Source: CAWIMX01 sp963792785 (GTDB taxonomy: Bacteria; Acidobacteriota; Vicinamibacteria; Vicinamibacterales; CAVVIG01). Taken from it: DNA of 64,000 nt. The translations under genes and the position numbers were made by a program. Shown here piece by piece: positions 36,787 through 46,268 of this stretch. Under the pieces are notes generated by a model. That model was not told the DNA's origin, did no database searches, and was given only the letters and a program-made list of their open reading frames with translations. The stretch spans positions 1,178,001 to 1,242,000 of the forward strand of contig CAWBXO010000001.1 of NCBI GenBank assembly GCA_963792785.1, in the 5' to 3' direction. The stretch's first letter is position 1, and every line of letters begins with the position of its first letter.

Positions 36787-38490
36787 CTACGGCGTGTCGG
36801 GGGCAAGCGCCGACGCGGTGCTGTACAGCGGCTCGATGTCGACGGGCACGCTGGAGAGTTTGTCGAGAATCGCCTGCACGGACGGGCGCACGACGCCGAG
36901 CTTGTTCGTCAGCGCCACGGCGCCGGCGTAGTCGCCCTTGGCCTGCAGCGTCATGATTTCGCGCGTCAGCGACGTCACGCCTTCCTTGAATCTCGCGCGG
37001 TCCACGCGAAACGTGCCGTCGGAGCGGACGGCGACGCCGCCGGCGTCGAGCAGGTGGTTGAGCTGGATCGCCTGGCCGCGCCCGTGGGCCTCGTTGAGAC
37101 CGAACCGGATCGACCGGAACGCCGACGCGACGAACGTGGTGTAGAGGGAGTCCTCGAGCGTCTTCGGCAACACGCCCTTGTCGATCAGATACTGGATGGC
37201 GAAGAGACCCGAGATGTCGGCCTTGGCCTCCTCGAGCGTCGAGTAGGCGTCCTTGAACTCCTGGCGGACGGTCGTCGCGCGCCCGTCCACGACGATGTTG
37301 TGCGGGCCGAGGCCGTGCATCATCTCGTGCATGACGATGTGCGTGAAGAAGGCGTCGAAGGAGATGTTCGCCTGGTCCTCGCGCGACAGGGCCACGCGCG
37401 AGATCGGCACGAGCGTCTTCTCGAACTTCGCGTCCTGCACGTTCTTGAGCATCACGCGCTTGCTGCCCATCTTGTCGATGATGCGCTCGTCGTTGGGCAG
37501 ATTGAAGGCCGCGGTCTGGACGCCGCGGTTGGCGTCGCCGGCCGTGAAGATCTCGTTGACGACCACGATCGGCGCCAGCGACCCGAGCTTCGGGTTGCGG
37601 TACCGGGCCTCGATCGGCAGGTGGTTCTCGATGTCCTGCAGCTGGCCGGCGAACATCTGCAGCTTGGCGCTCTCCTCCGCGTCGCGCAGGGTGATGAACG
37701 CCTCGAAGGCCGCCTTGTAGTTGAACCACTCGTCCTCGTACACCTCGTACGGGCCGATCGTCGGCTCGATGGCGGAGTCGAGCCGCATCCAGTCGACGTC
37801 GCTGTCGTAGTAGTCGTTCGACAGGAAGGCGTCCGCGCGGGCGGCGAGGAAGGTCTTGAGCGACGGCTCCGTCGTCAGATCGGCGGCCTCGCGCAGGAGC
37901 GCGGCGGCGCGCTCGAGTTCGGCCTTGTACTCCTCGTTGTAGGGCACGAGGGTGAACGCGCCGTCCGCGCCCTTGCGGATCACGGTAAAGAAGCCCGTCG
38001 CGCGCGCGCGCTCGGCCGCCGGGAGCGAGGCGATCCACTGCTCGACCGCCTCCTTCGTGGCGCCCTCGGGATAGAAGTTGGCGCCCGCCGGCTTGGCCGG
38101 CGCGCCGGCGACGAACGGCGCGTTCTCGTCGAGGCGCGACCAGGGGCCCTTGTTGATCATGAAGTAGTGCAGGCGCGCGCGGCCCTCGGGGCTCTGGTCG
38201 GCCGACAGACGCGTGAGCATCGCCTCGTTGCCGTCCCACACCTGGCGCAGGAACAGCGTGTCCATGATGCGCGAGGCCTGCACGAGCTTCGCGAGCACCT
38301 GACGATCCGCGTCCGACAGCCCGCTGACGTCGGCGCTGATGTCGGTCGGCGCGAAGCGGTCGATCTGCCGCTGGAGCGTCGTCAACTCCGGAGAGGGGCT
38401 GGTCGTCTCGGTCACCTGGGGCTCCTGGCTGCACGCGGCCAGACACACCGCCGCCGCCATCGTCAGCACTGCGCAAGCCGCTCGTCTCAT
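36787..38490 (-). CDS. Lipoprotein zinc peptidase related to dipeptidyl peptidase III (M49)
   Basis: 567 residues with a lipoprotein signal (AVLTMAAAVCLAAC, lipobox LAAC). The zinc site is in FFTHIVMHEMMHGLGPHNIV (HEMMH near 388) with the third ligand Glu in STLEEAKADISGLFAIQYL near 421. The two motifs are spaced as in family M49, though eukaryotic M49 has HELLGH with an extra residue; here the site is the plain HExxH. The family removes dipeptides from N-termini; bacterial lipoprotein members have been annotated only by homology. Probably anchored to the outer membrane facing the periplasm. Between it and algH lies a short GGTTCGG repeat. Confidence 0.8.
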   Translation of the reverse strand: MRRAACAVLTMAAAVCLAACSQEPQVTETTSPSPELTTLQRQIDRFAPTDISADVSGLSDADRQVLAKLVQASRIMDTLFLRQVWDGNEAMLTRLSADQSPEGRARLHYFMINKGPWSRLDENAPFVAGAPAKPAGANFYPEGATKEAVEQWIASLPAAERARATGFFTVIRKGADGAFTLVPYNEEYKAELERAAALLREAADLTTEPSLKTFLAARADAFLSNDYYDSDVDWMRLDSAIEPTIGPYEVYEDEWFNYKAAFEAFITLRDAEESAKLQMFAGQLQDIENHLPIEARYRNPKLGSLAPIVVVNEIFTAGDANRGVQTAAFNLPNDERIIDKMGSKRVMLKNVQDAKFEKTLVPISRVALSREDQANISFDAFFTHIVMHEMMHGLGPHNIVVDGRATTVRQEFKDAYSTLEEAKADISGLFAIQYLIDKGVLPKTLEDSLYTTFVASAFRSIRFGLNEAHGRGQAIQLNHLLDAGGVAVRSDGTFRVDRARFKEGVTSLTREIMTLQAKGDYAGAVALTNKLGVVRPSVQAILDKLSSVPVDIEPLYSTASALAPDTP

Positions 38491-38507
38491 CTCATCACCT
38501 TACAACG

Positions 38508-38534
38508 GTTCGGAGTTCGGGGTTCGCGGTTCAA
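38508..38534. repeat. Short (GGTTCGG)n array
   Basis: GGTTCGGAGTTCGGGGTTCG-type units between the algH stop and the M49-like start, same family as 14737-14818 and 27844-27878. Confidence 0.5.
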
Positions 38535-39136
38535 TGAACACCGCGGGAACAATGGAGTGCCGCGGGGTCGGCGCCGAGGCGGCGGATGGCGGTCTCCCAC
38601 ATCCGGTCCGCCGGCGTGTCGAAAATCAGGCCCGCGTCGATGTCGCTCAGGAGCCAGGCCGACTCGTGGAGCTCCGACTCGAGCTGGCCGGGCCCCCAGC
38701 CCGCGTAGCCCATCACGAGACGCGCGCGCGGCGGCGGCGACGGCTCGAGCAGCCGCTGCAGGAGTTCGGGCGACGTCGACAGGTACAACCCGTCGGCCAC
38801 CTGCACGCCGAGCGCATCGTCGGGCACGTTCGGCGGGCCGCCGACCAGCATCCAGCTGCGGTGCTGCTCCACCGGTCCGCCGACCCACACCTGCAGCTCG
38901 TGCTCGGCCGTGATCATCTCGCCGGACTCGCCGCCGCCCGCGATCGCCGAGGCGGGCTCTCCCGGCCCGTCGATCTGGACGACGAAGCGGCCGGTCGTGA
39001 CGAGCGGCCGGTTCAGCACGAGGCCGAACGCGCCGCCGTCCTCGCTGTGCTTGCAGAGCAGGACGACGGTGCGGTTGAAGTTCGGATCCGTGAGCTGCGG
39101 CATGGAGAGGAGCAGGGCCGGTGCCAGTGATGCCAT
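38531..39136 (-). CDS. YqgE/AlgH family protein
   Basis: 201 residues. The family signature is at the N-terminus (MASLAPALLLSMPQLTDPNF, NRTVVLLCKHSEDGGAFGLV) with the NRP turn (LNRPLVTTGR), then WVGGPVEQHRSWMLVGG and DGLYLSTSPELLQRLLEP, and the end RLVMGYAGWGPGQLESELHE. AlgH/YqgE proteins have unknown biochemical function; the name comes from a regulatory effect in Pseudomonas alginate production. It starts 10 bases after queG ends on the same strand, so the acnA-queG-algH run may be one transcript. The family occurs in most diderms. Confidence 0.9.
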   Translation of the reverse strand: MASLAPALLLSMPQLTDPNFNRTVVLLCKHSEDGGAFGLVLNRPLVTTGRFVVQIDGPGEPASAIAGGGESGEMITAEHELQVWVGGPVEQHRSWMLVGGPPNVPDDALGVQVADGLYLSTSPELLQRLLEPSPPPRARLVMGYAGWGPGQLESELHESAWLLSDIDAGLIFDTPADRMWETAIRRLGADPAALHCSRGVH

Positions 39137-39145
39137 ACCAGGTTC

Positions 39146-40093
39146 TCAGTCCGCGCGGCGGCCCGCGTTCGCGAGGGCGTTGCCGATGTTGCGCCGCAGG
39201 CCCGGCACGGTCGCCCGCGCCATCGCGCTGCCCTCGACGGCGGCCGCCAGGTCTTCGTCCCCAGTGTGCCAGAGATCAGCCAGCCTCGGCGCGTCCCAGG
39301 CCGGCCGCGGCTGCCAGGCCGGGTCGGCCGAGGCCGGCGCGGCGGCATTCCACGGGCAGACGTCCTGGCAGATGTCGCAGCCATAGATGTGCGCGCCCAG
39401 GGCCTCGCGCCATTCCTCCGGCAGCGCTCCCCGGTGCTCGATGGTCAGGTACGAGATGCATCGGCGGGCGTCCAGCACGCCCGGCTCCACGAGCGCCCCG
39501 GTCGGGCAGGCCTCGAGGCAGAGCGTGCAGGCGCCGCACTGATCGAACGACGCCTCATCGGGGTCGAGCGGCAGGCTGCACACGATCTCGCCGAGGACGA
39601 TGAACGATCCGAGGCGCGGGTTGATCACGCAGGTGTTCTTCCCGATCCAGCCGATCCCGGCGTGCCGCGCGTACACGCGCTCCTGGATCGGCGCGTGGTC
39701 GACCGACGCGCGGGCGTCGAACGGCTCCCCCGCTTCGTCCGCCATCCACGCGGCGAGGGCCTCGAGCCGGCCGCCGACCACGTCGTGATAGTCCTCACCC
39801 CACGCGTAGCGCGCGACCGTCCCGCGGGACTCGTCGCGGCGTTCCGTCGAAAGCGGCTGGTCGGTATGGTAGAGCGTGGCGGTGGACACGACCGACCGCG
39901 CGGAGGGCAGCACCTGGCGCGCGTCGCCGCGCTTGCGCGCGCTGCGGCGCAGGTAGGCCATCGATCCGTGGTAGCCGCGATCCAGCCACCGCCCGAGCGC
40001 GCCGAGCTCCGGCAGCCCGGCCGCGGGCGCGACGCCGCACGCGTCGAACCCCAGCTCGAGCGCCCGCGCTTTCACGCGCTCAGCGGTCAGCAC
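39146..40093 (-). CDS. queG: Epoxyqueuosine reductase
   Basis: 315 residues from GTG at 40093. QueG reduces epoxyqueuosine to queuosine in the wobble position of tRNAs using cobalamin and two [4Fe-4S] clusters. The N-terminal cobalamin-binding region has FDACGVAPAAGLPELGALGR and WLDRGYHGSMAYL. Residues about 140-160 carry RHAGIGWIGKNTCVINPRLG. The ferredoxin clusters are CGACTLCLEACP and CDICQDVCPWN. The usual C-terminal HEAT-like tail is shorter than in E. coli (about 379 residues), as in many bacteria. The gene begins just before a CATTCCTG tandem repeat that separates it from acnA. Confidence 0.9.
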   Translation of the reverse strand: MLTAERVKARALELGFDACGVAPAAGLPELGALGRWLDRGYHGSMAYLRRSARKRGDARQVLPSARSVVSTATLYHTDQPLSTERRDESRGTVARYAWGEDYHDVVGGRLEALAAWMADEAGEPFDARASVDHAPIQERVYARHAGIGWIGKNTCVINPRLGSFIVLGEIVCSLPLDPDEASFDQCGACTLCLEACPTGALVEPGVLDARRCISYLTIEHRGALPEEWREALGAHIYGCDICQDVCPWNAAAPASADPAWQPRPAWDAPRLADLWHTGDEDLAAAVEGSAMARATVPGLRRNIGNALANAGRRAD

Positions 40094-40094
40094 T

Positions 40095-40149
40095 CGATTC
40101 CTGCATTCCTGCATTCCTGCATTCCTGCATTCCTGCATTCCTGCATTCG
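40095..40149. repeat. (CATTCCTG)n tandem array
   Basis: Six perfect copies of the octamer ATTCCTGC between the acnA stop and the queG start. Read on the minus strand the repeat stays open and would encode a GMQECRNAGMQECRN peptide joining upstream sequence to QueG; this is unlikely to be used because a GTG start with the QueG N-terminus lies at 40093. Confidence 0.85.
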
Positions 40150-40158
40150 CGCATGGCG

Positions 40159-42877
40159 TCAGCACTTGCCCGCGAGCTGGCGCAGCACGTACGGCAGGAT
40201 GCCGCCGTGGCTGAACGCCACGAGCTCCTCGGGCGTGTCGATCCGGACGATCGCCTGGAAGCGCACCGTCCCCTGCTCGCCCGTCGCCTCCACGGCGACC
40301 GTGCCGCGCGGGGCGAGGCCCCTGGCCACGCCCGTCACGGCGTACACCTCGCGGCCCGTCAGCTTCAGGCCGGCCGCGGTCTGGCCCTCCTGGAACTGCA
40401 GCGGCAGCACGCCCATGTTCAGGAGGTTGCTGCGGTGGATCCGCTCGAAGCTCTCGGCGATCACGGCGCGCACGCCGAGCAGCGCCGTGCCCTTGGCCGC
40501 CCAGTCGCGCGAGGATCCCGATCCGTACTCCTTGCCGGCCAGCACGAGCAGCGGCACGCCGGCCGCCTGGTACTGCATCGCGGCGTCGTAGATCGCCAGC
40601 ACGGCGCCGCCGGGTTGGTACGTGGTCCAGCCGCCCTCGGTGCCGGGCGCGAGCTGGTTGCGCAGGCGGGTGTTGGCGAACGTGCCGCGCATCATCACCT
40701 CGTGGTTGCCGCGGCGCGCGCCGTACGAGTTGAAGTCGTGCGGCGGCACGCCGTGCGCGATGAGGTACGCCCCCGCGGGGCTGTCCTTCCTGATCGACCC
40801 GGCCGGCGAGATGTGATCGGTGGTGATGCTGTCGCCGAGCAGCGCGAGCACGCGCGCGCCGGCGACGTCGGCGAGCGGCGCCGGCGTCGGCCCGACGCCC
40901 TCGAGAAACGGCGGCAGGCGCACGTAGGTGGAGTCGTCGGCCCAGGCAAAACGGTCGCCCGTCGGCACGTCGAGCGATCGCCACCGCTCGTCGCCCTTGA
41001 ACACGTCGGCGTACTCCTTCTTGAACATCTCGGCGGTGACCGCGCTGAGCAGCGTCTCCTGCACCTCGCGGCTCGTCGGCCAGACATCGCGGAGGTACAC
41101 CGGGCGGCCGTCGGAGCCGACGCCGAGCGGGTCGGACGTGAGGTTCACGTTCATCGATCCGGCCAGCGCGTACGCCACGACGAGGGGCGGCGACGCCAGG
41201 TAGTTGGCGCGCACCTGCTGCTGGATTCGGCCCTCGAAGTTGCGGTTGCCGCTGAGCACCGACGCCACCACCAGGTTGCGGGCGTCGATTTCAGCGCTGA
41301 CGTCCTCGGGCAGCGGCCCGCTGTTGCCGATGCAGGTCGTGCAGCCGTACCCCACGAGGTTGAAGCCGAGCTGGTCGAGATAGGTCTGCAGGCCGGCCTT
41401 CGCCAGGTACTCGGTCACGACCTTCGAGCCGGGCGCGAGGCTGGTCTTCACCCACGGCTGGCGCGTGAGGCCGCGCGCCACGGCCTTCTTCGCGACGAGG
41501 CCCGCGGCGATCATCACGCTCGGATTCGACGTGTTGGTGCAGCTGGTGATCGCGGCGATCACGACCGAGCCGTGCTCGAGCTGCTGCGCCGCCGCCGGCA
41601 GCACGGCCACCCCGCCTTCGCTCGCCATCCGCGCGGCGTTGGCCGCGCTCGACGCGTCGTCCGGCTTCTTCGGCGCCGGCGTGAGCGAGGCGACCGCCCC
41701 CTGGAAGTTGGCCTTCGCGCCGCCGAGCGGCACGCGATCCTGCGGCCGCCGCGGGCCGGCGAGGCAGGGCTCGACGCCGCCCAGATCCATCTCGATCGTC
41801 TCGGAATAGACGGGATCCGGCGCGTCCGCCGTGCGAAACATCCCCTGCGCGCGCGCGTACGCCTCGACGAGCGCGATCGCGCCGGGCTCCCGCCCCGTCA
41901 GGCGCAGGTAGTCCAGCGTCATCGCGTCCACCGGGAAGATCGCGATCGTCGCGCCGTACTCCGGACACATGTTCCCGAGCGTCGCCCGATCCGCGATCGT
42001 CAGATGCTCGAGGCCGGTGCCGAAGAACTCGACGAACTTCCCGACCACCCCGTGCTTGCGCAGCCGCTCCGTGATCGTCAGCACGAGGTCCGTCGCGGTC
42101 ACGCCCTCGGACAGCCGGCCCGTCAGGCGGAAGCCGAGCACCTTCGGGATCAGCATCGAGACCGGCTGGCCGAGCATCGCGGCCTCCGCCTCGATGCCGC
42201 CGACGCCCCACCCGACCACGCCCAGCCCGTTCACCATCGTCGTGTGCGAGTCGGTGCCGACGAGCGTGTCGGGATACGCCTCGCCCTCGTCGTCGATGAC
42301 AACGCGCGCGAGGTACTCGATGTTCACCTGATGCACGATGCCGGTGTCGGGCGGGACGACGCGGAAGTTGCGGAACGCGTTCTGGCCCCAGCGCAGCAAC
42401 GCGTAGCGCTCCTTGTTGCGCGAGAACTCGAGCTCGGCGTTCAGCTCGAACGCGTTCAGCTGCGCGAAGTAGTCCACCTGGACCGAGTGGTCGATGACCA
42501 GCTCGACGGGCTGCCGCGGGTTCACCTTGTTCGGGTCGCCGCCGAGATGGACGATGCCGTCGCGCATCGCGGCGAGATCCACCACGCAAGGCACGCCGGT
42601 GAAGTCCTGGAGCAGCACGCGCGCCGGCATGAACGAGAATCTCGCGCTGCGCCGCGCCCGCCATGTCCCACGACGCGAGGGCCCGGATGTCGTCCGCCTT
42701 CACGTAGCGGCCGTCCTCGCGGCGCAGCAGGTTCTCGAGCAGCACCTTCATCGAGAACGGCAGGCGGCGAACCGCGGGAAAGCCGGCCGCCTCGAGCGCG
42801 GGCAGGCTGTAGTAGTGGATCGAACGGCCGCCGACCGTGAGCGCGGTCCGCGTGCCGAAGCTGTTCGCGCTTGGCAT
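40159..42877 (-). CDS. acnA: Aconitate hydratase A, with an apparent frameshift near 42640
   Basis: Aconitase of about 905 residues, interconverting citrate and isocitrate. The first 80 codons (SANSFGTRTALTVGGRSIHY, LPFSMKVLLENLLRREDG) run from ATG at 42877. Near 42640 one extra base shifts the frame, and the rest (FMPARVLLQDFTGVPCVVDL onward, from 42632) is in the next frame to 40159. The remaining protein is complete: cluster ligands in AITSCTNTSNPSVM and GYGCTTCIGNSGPL, active-site segments ARNLVVASVLSGNRNFEGR and GSGSSRDWAAKG. Because the gene is otherwise perfect and encodes a TCA enzyme, the indel is probably a sequencing or assembly error; a recent mutation is the alternative. Confidence 0.85.
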
Positions 42878-42911
42878 CGGTGGGTCCCCTTGAACGTTCA
42901 ATGCTATCAGG

Positions 42912-43571
42912 TTAGAAGCGCACGTAAAACGCGGCGCCGGCGAGCGGCGCGACGCTGACGTGGTCGAGCGCGGCGGCGCCGGCGCGCACCGACACGCCGG
43001 CGTCCACGCGCAGGCCGGTGGCCTTCACCCAGCCGCTGCCGCCACCGAGGCGGTAGATCAGCCCGCCGCCGGCGAGATACAGCCGCCCGCCGGCCGCGTA
43101 GCCGCCGCCGCCGTGCAGATGGCGGAGGTAGCCGGCGCCCCCCGACGCGAACCACGAGCCGCGCGATCCGAAATGCCAGGCGCCCGGATGGATCACGGCC
43201 ACGGCCGCCACCGTGAACTCGTGCACGGGCTCCGCCGCCACCGCGTCGTCCGCGCCCTCGGCGTCGTGGGTCACGCGCGTGCTGAGCGACGGCCGCCCGT
43301 ACGAGCCGCGCACCTCGACGTCGAGGAGCCGGGACACGCCGACGCCGACCGACGCCGTCACGAAGGGCGCCCGCTCGATGCGGGTCTCGGTAGTGAAGAG
43401 CGTGAACGGCGACCCGTCGGCCGCGGTCAGCGTCGCGTCCCGCGCGCCCAGCGAGGCGGCCCCGCCCCAGCCGCCGCCGAGCGTCACCGCCACGCGGCCG
43501 TCCTGCGCGGACGCCGCCGACGGCGCGAGCGCGATCGCCACGGCGCACACGATCGTCCAGCGCGCGATCAC
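42912..43571 (-). CDS. Secreted beta-barrel-like protein of unknown function
   Basis: 219 residues from GTG at 43571, with a signal peptide (WTIVCAVAIALAPSAASAQD). The mature region alternates Gly-rich hydrophobic strands: VAVTLGGGWGGAASLGA, APFVTASVGVGVSRLLDVEV, FTVAAVAVIHPGAWHFG, YAAGGRLYLAGGGLIYRLGG, and it ends in the C-terminal Phe (AGAAFYVRF) typical of outer-membrane proteins. An OmpW/opacity-type barrel is plausible. Its start overlaps the matrixin stop by GTGA (4 bp), which makes it the last gene of the lpxD-lpxB-matrixin run. Function unknown. Confidence 0.65.
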   Translation of the reverse strand: MIARWTIVCAVAIALAPSAASAQDGRVAVTLGGGWGGAASLGARDATLTAADGSPFTLFTTETRIERAPFVTASVGVGVSRLLDVEVRGSYGRPSLSTRVTHDAEGADDAVAAEPVHEFTVAAVAVIHPGAWHFGSRGSWFASGGAGYLRHLHGGGGYAAGGRLYLAGGGLIYRLGGGSGWVKATGLRVDAGVSVRAGAAALDHVSVAPLAGAAFYVRF

Positions 43572-44566
43572 TTGGGCGAGACCTCGACGGTGACCGCGCC
43601 GCTGTCGCCCCCGCGCGGCACCACCATCAGGCCCGGCGCGTACCGCACGCGGAAGTCGACGTCGACGCCGCCCGGCGTGAAGAAGCTGTCCACGCTGACG
43701 TCGTCCAGCGGCTCGACGCGGATCACGTGCGGTCCCGGCGACAGGCCGCCGATCGAGAAGCGCCCGTCGTCGCCGAGCGAGAAGCCGCCGACCAGCGTGC
43801 CCGTCGAGAGATCGAACGCGACGACGTGGGCGCCGAAGACGCCGGCGCCGCCCCGGAGGACGCGGCCCGAGACGCTGCCGAAATCGTCGGTGAACGCGGC
43901 CGTGGGATAGAGGTCCGAGATGCCGGCGATGTCGTCCGCGCGCAGCGTGCGGGCGCTGGTGCTGCCCTTCGAGTACGCGATGGGGAACATCACCGTCTCG
44001 GCGGCGATCACGCGGCGGCCGCCGCCTGGGCGGAGTTCGGTCTCGCCGATCGCCGAGTGGCCCAGGCCGCTGAAGTGGCCGATCTCGTGCAGCGCCACCG
44101 ACTCGAGGTCGAAGCAATCCGGATCGCCCGCCGCGGCGACCGACCAGTCGAACGCGGCGTTGAAGAAGATGTCCGACTCCACGAGGTCGCCCGTGATCTC
44201 ATCGACCAGGAGGCTCGTCGATGCCAGCACCATGTCCTGCTCGGGTTCGTCCAGGAAGCCAATCGTCGAACGGCCGTCGTCCTCGCCGGGCAGCGCCGAG
44301 GTGAAGCCGGCGAACTCGTACGCGATCGTCGCGGTCGGCACGGCCTGCCAGGTCGCAAACGCGCGCCCCACGGCCGCCTGGAGATCGTCGGCCGAGACGC
44401 CCGGTATGCCCGCGTCGGTGACGTAGTAGCGCACGGGCGACGCCGCCCAGGTGATCGCGCGATTGTGGCCGTTCACCGTGACGCCGAACTTCAGATACGC
44501 GTGCGCCGTCGGCGCCGCCGCCAGGACGGCCGCCGAGACGACGCAGGTCAGCAGCAGGCGCCTCAC
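43568..44566 (-). CDS. Secreted matrixin-type metalloprotease with C-terminal Ig-like/CarbR domain
   Basis: 332 residues, signal peptide at 1-24 (LLLTCVVSAAVLAAAPTAHA). The metzincin zinc site is SVALHEIGHFSGLGHSAIGE (HExxHxxGxxH), followed by the Met-turn region VMFPIAYSKGSTSARTLR and DDIAGISDLYP, all typical of bacterial matrixins (M10). Residues about 230-320 form a carboxypeptidase-regulatory-like beta domain (VSGRVLRGGAGVFGAHVVAF, GFSLGDDGRFSIGGLSPGPH). It is exported and presumably active outside the inner membrane. It shares 4-bp overlaps with both neighbours (ATGA at 44563, GTGA at 43568). A broken relative is present at 9561-9835. Confidence 0.85.
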   Translation of the reverse strand: MRRLLLTCVVSAAVLAAAPTAHAYLKFGVTVNGHNRAITWAASPVRYYVTDAGIPGVSADDLQAAVGRAFATWQAVPTATIAYEFAGFTSALPGEDDGRSTIGFLDEPEQDMVLASTSLLVDEITGDLVESDIFFNAAFDWSVAAAGDPDCFDLESVALHEIGHFSGLGHSAIGETELRPGGGRRVIAAETVMFPIAYSKGSTSARTLRADDIAGISDLYPTAAFTDDFGSVSGRVLRGGAGVFGAHVVAFDLSTGTLVGGFSLGDDGRFSIGGLSPGPHVIRVEPLDDVSVDSFFTPGGVDVDFRVRYAPGLMVVPRGGDSGAVTVEVSPK

Positions 44567-45117
44567 GGCTGCGCCTCGGCGAGGCGTCGCACCAGCGCGT
44601 CGAAGGCGTCCACGGCCATCGGCCGGCGCGCGGGGTCCCCGCGCACGACGCGGGCAGGCGTCCCGCCGGCGAGGAGCGCCGGCGGCGTCACGACATCACC
44701 GGATCGATCGGCGGCCAGGCCGACGCGGTAGACGCCCTGCGCCAGGCCGATCAGGAACGGCACGCCGGGCCCGCGCGCACCGAGGAACACGACGATCCGA
44801 TCGCCCGGCTCGAAGTCCGGCGCGCCGACCACGAAGCTGCGGTACCGGCCGAGACGGCCGCCGGGGGCCGTGAACGTGACGGTGTCGCCGAGGGCGCCCT
44901 TGAGCCACGCGTCGACCTCGAGGGTGACGAGCGTCTCCATGGTCCGGTGGTCCGCGGTCCATCGGCCGACGGCGTCGATCACGCGGCCGCGCGCCACGAA
45001 ACGGGCGGCGCGGGCGACGGCCGGCAGGTCGGCGCCCACCATCACCGTGGCCCGCGCGGGCACGGACGCGATCGACACGACGAGGGCGGCCGCGACGGCG
45101 AGGCGGGCCTGCGTCAT
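44563..45117 (-). CDS. Secreted protein of unknown function
   Basis: 184 residues with a signal peptide (LAVAAALVVSIASVPARATV). A beta-rich region follows: AARFVARGRVIDAVGRWTAD, HRTMETLVTLEVDAWLKGAL, GDTVTFTAPGGRLGRYRSFV and FEPGDRIVVFLGARG. The pattern V-x-G-x-V then T-x-x-x-V-x-x-WLKG then PGG is that of a family often found beside matrixins in soil bacteria, where it may bind or process the protease; this is contextual only. Its start overlaps the lpxB stop by 4 bp and its stop overlaps the matrixin start by 4 bp. Confidence 0.65.
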   Translation of the reverse strand: MTQARLAVAAALVVSIASVPARATVMVGADLPAVARAARFVARGRVIDAVGRWTADHRTMETLVTLEVDAWLKGALGDTVTFTAPGGRLGRYRSFVVGAPDFEPGDRIVVFLGARGPGVPFLIGLAQGVYRVGLAADRSGDVVTPPALLAGGTPARVVRGDPARRPMAVDAFDALVRRLAEAQP

Positions 45118-46265
45118 GTCCGTCCCCTGGCGATGCGATCGAGGATCGCGCGGGCGGCCCGCGCGCTGGCGCCCGGCCCGCCCAACCGCTCGCGCACGCG
45201 CGCCAGCCCCTCGCGCACGCGCGATCGCCGGTCGGCGTCCGTCAACAGCGACACCGCCTCGGCGGCCGCGGCCTCCGGCGTAAACGCGTCCTGGATCAGC
45301 TCGGGCACGATCGTCTCTCCCGCAATCAGGTTCACCATGCCGAAGGTGTCGACCGTCACGAAGCGGCGGCCGAGCCGGTACGTCAGCGGCGACAGGCGGT
45401 AGACGATCACCATCGGCGTGTCGTGAATCGCCGCCTGCACCGTGGCGGTGCCCGAGGCCGTCAGCGCCGCGTCGGCCGCCGCGAGCACCGCGTCGGTCTC
45501 GCCCGAGACGAGCGTCAGGGCGAGCCCGCGCGCGCGCGCCGCCTCCGCCGCCGCGAACAACGTGTCGTCCAGGCGCGGCGCCCGCGCCAGCAGGAACTGT
45601 ACACCGGGCACGCGCGCGGCGACGATCTCGGCGGCCGCGACGAGGTCAGCCAGCATCGCGCGCACCTCGTTCGGCCGGCTGCCGGGGAGCAGCGCGACGG
45701 CCGGCGCCGAGGCGTCGAGGCCGAGCGACGGCAGGAAGCGTGCGCGCGGCGCCGACGCCCGCGCGAGATCGACGAGCGGATGCCCCACGAACTCGACCGG
45801 CACGCCGCGCTCGCGGTAGATCGCCTCTTCAAAGGGAAAGATCGGCAGCACGAGATCCGCGAAGGCCTTGATGTCGTCGAGCCGGCGCCGCCGCCACGCC
45901 CACACCTGCGGAGGGATGTAGTACACGATCGGGACGCCGAGCGCCTTGAGGCGCCGCGCCAGGCGGAAGTTCAGCTCGGGGAAGTCGATCAGCACGACCG
46001 CGTCGGGGCGGTCGCGCTCCGCCGACTGCACGAGCCGCCGGAGCGTGGCGAGAAACCGCGGGATGACGGCGATCACCTCGGTGATCCCGGTGGCGGCCAG
46101 GCCGCGATAGTCGGCGACGAGCTCGCCGCCGGCGGCCGCGAGCGCCGGACCGCCCAGGCCGGCGATCCGCGCGCCGGGCGCGAGGGCGCGCAGTTCGCGC
46201 GCGAGCGCGCCGGCGTAGAGGTCGCCGGACGGCTCGCCGCACGAGAGCAGCACGCGGGGCGCCAA
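45114..46265 (-). CDS. lpxB: Lipid-A-disaccharide synthase
   Basis: 383 residues. LpxB condenses lipid X with UDP-2,3-diacylglucosamine to form the lipid A disaccharide at the cytoplasmic face of the inner membrane. Signatures: LLSCGEPSGDLYAGALAREL (N-terminal motif with SGEPSGD), YRGLAATGITEVIAVIPRFL, DAVVLIDFPELNFRLARRLK, YYIPPQVWAWRRRRLDDIKA, VEFVGHPLVDLARA, ALLPGSRPNEVRAML and SGTATVQAAIHDTPMVIVYR. Full length for the family. It starts 3 bases after the upstream M16 gene and is coupled by overlap to the gene at 44563. With lpxD at 50077 it shows that the organism makes lipid A. Confidence 0.93.
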   Translation of the reverse strand: MAPRVLLSCGEPSGDLYAGALARELRALAPGARIAGLGGPALAAAGGELVADYRGLAATGITEVIAVIPRFLATLRRLVQSAERDRPDAVVLIDFPELNFRLARRLKALGVPIVYYIPPQVWAWRRRRLDDIKAFADLVLPIFPFEEAIYRERGVPVEFVGHPLVDLARASAPRARFLPSLGLDASAPAVALLPGSRPNEVRAMLADLVAAAEIVAARVPGVQFLLARAPRLDDTLFAAAEAARARGLALTLVSGETDAVLAAADAALTASGTATVQAAIHDTPMVIVYRLSPLTYRLGRRFVTVDTFGMVNLIAGETIVPELIQDAFTPEAAAAEAVSLLTDADRRSRVREGLARVRERLGGPGASARAARAILDRIARGRT

Positions 46266-46268
46266 GAA

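Noticed and set aside
40093..40160. acnA-queG fusion through the CATTCCTG array
   Set aside because: The minus-strand frame is open through the repeat, but acnA has its own stop at 40159 and QueG its own GTG; the open repeat frame is a consequence of the octamer lacking stops.
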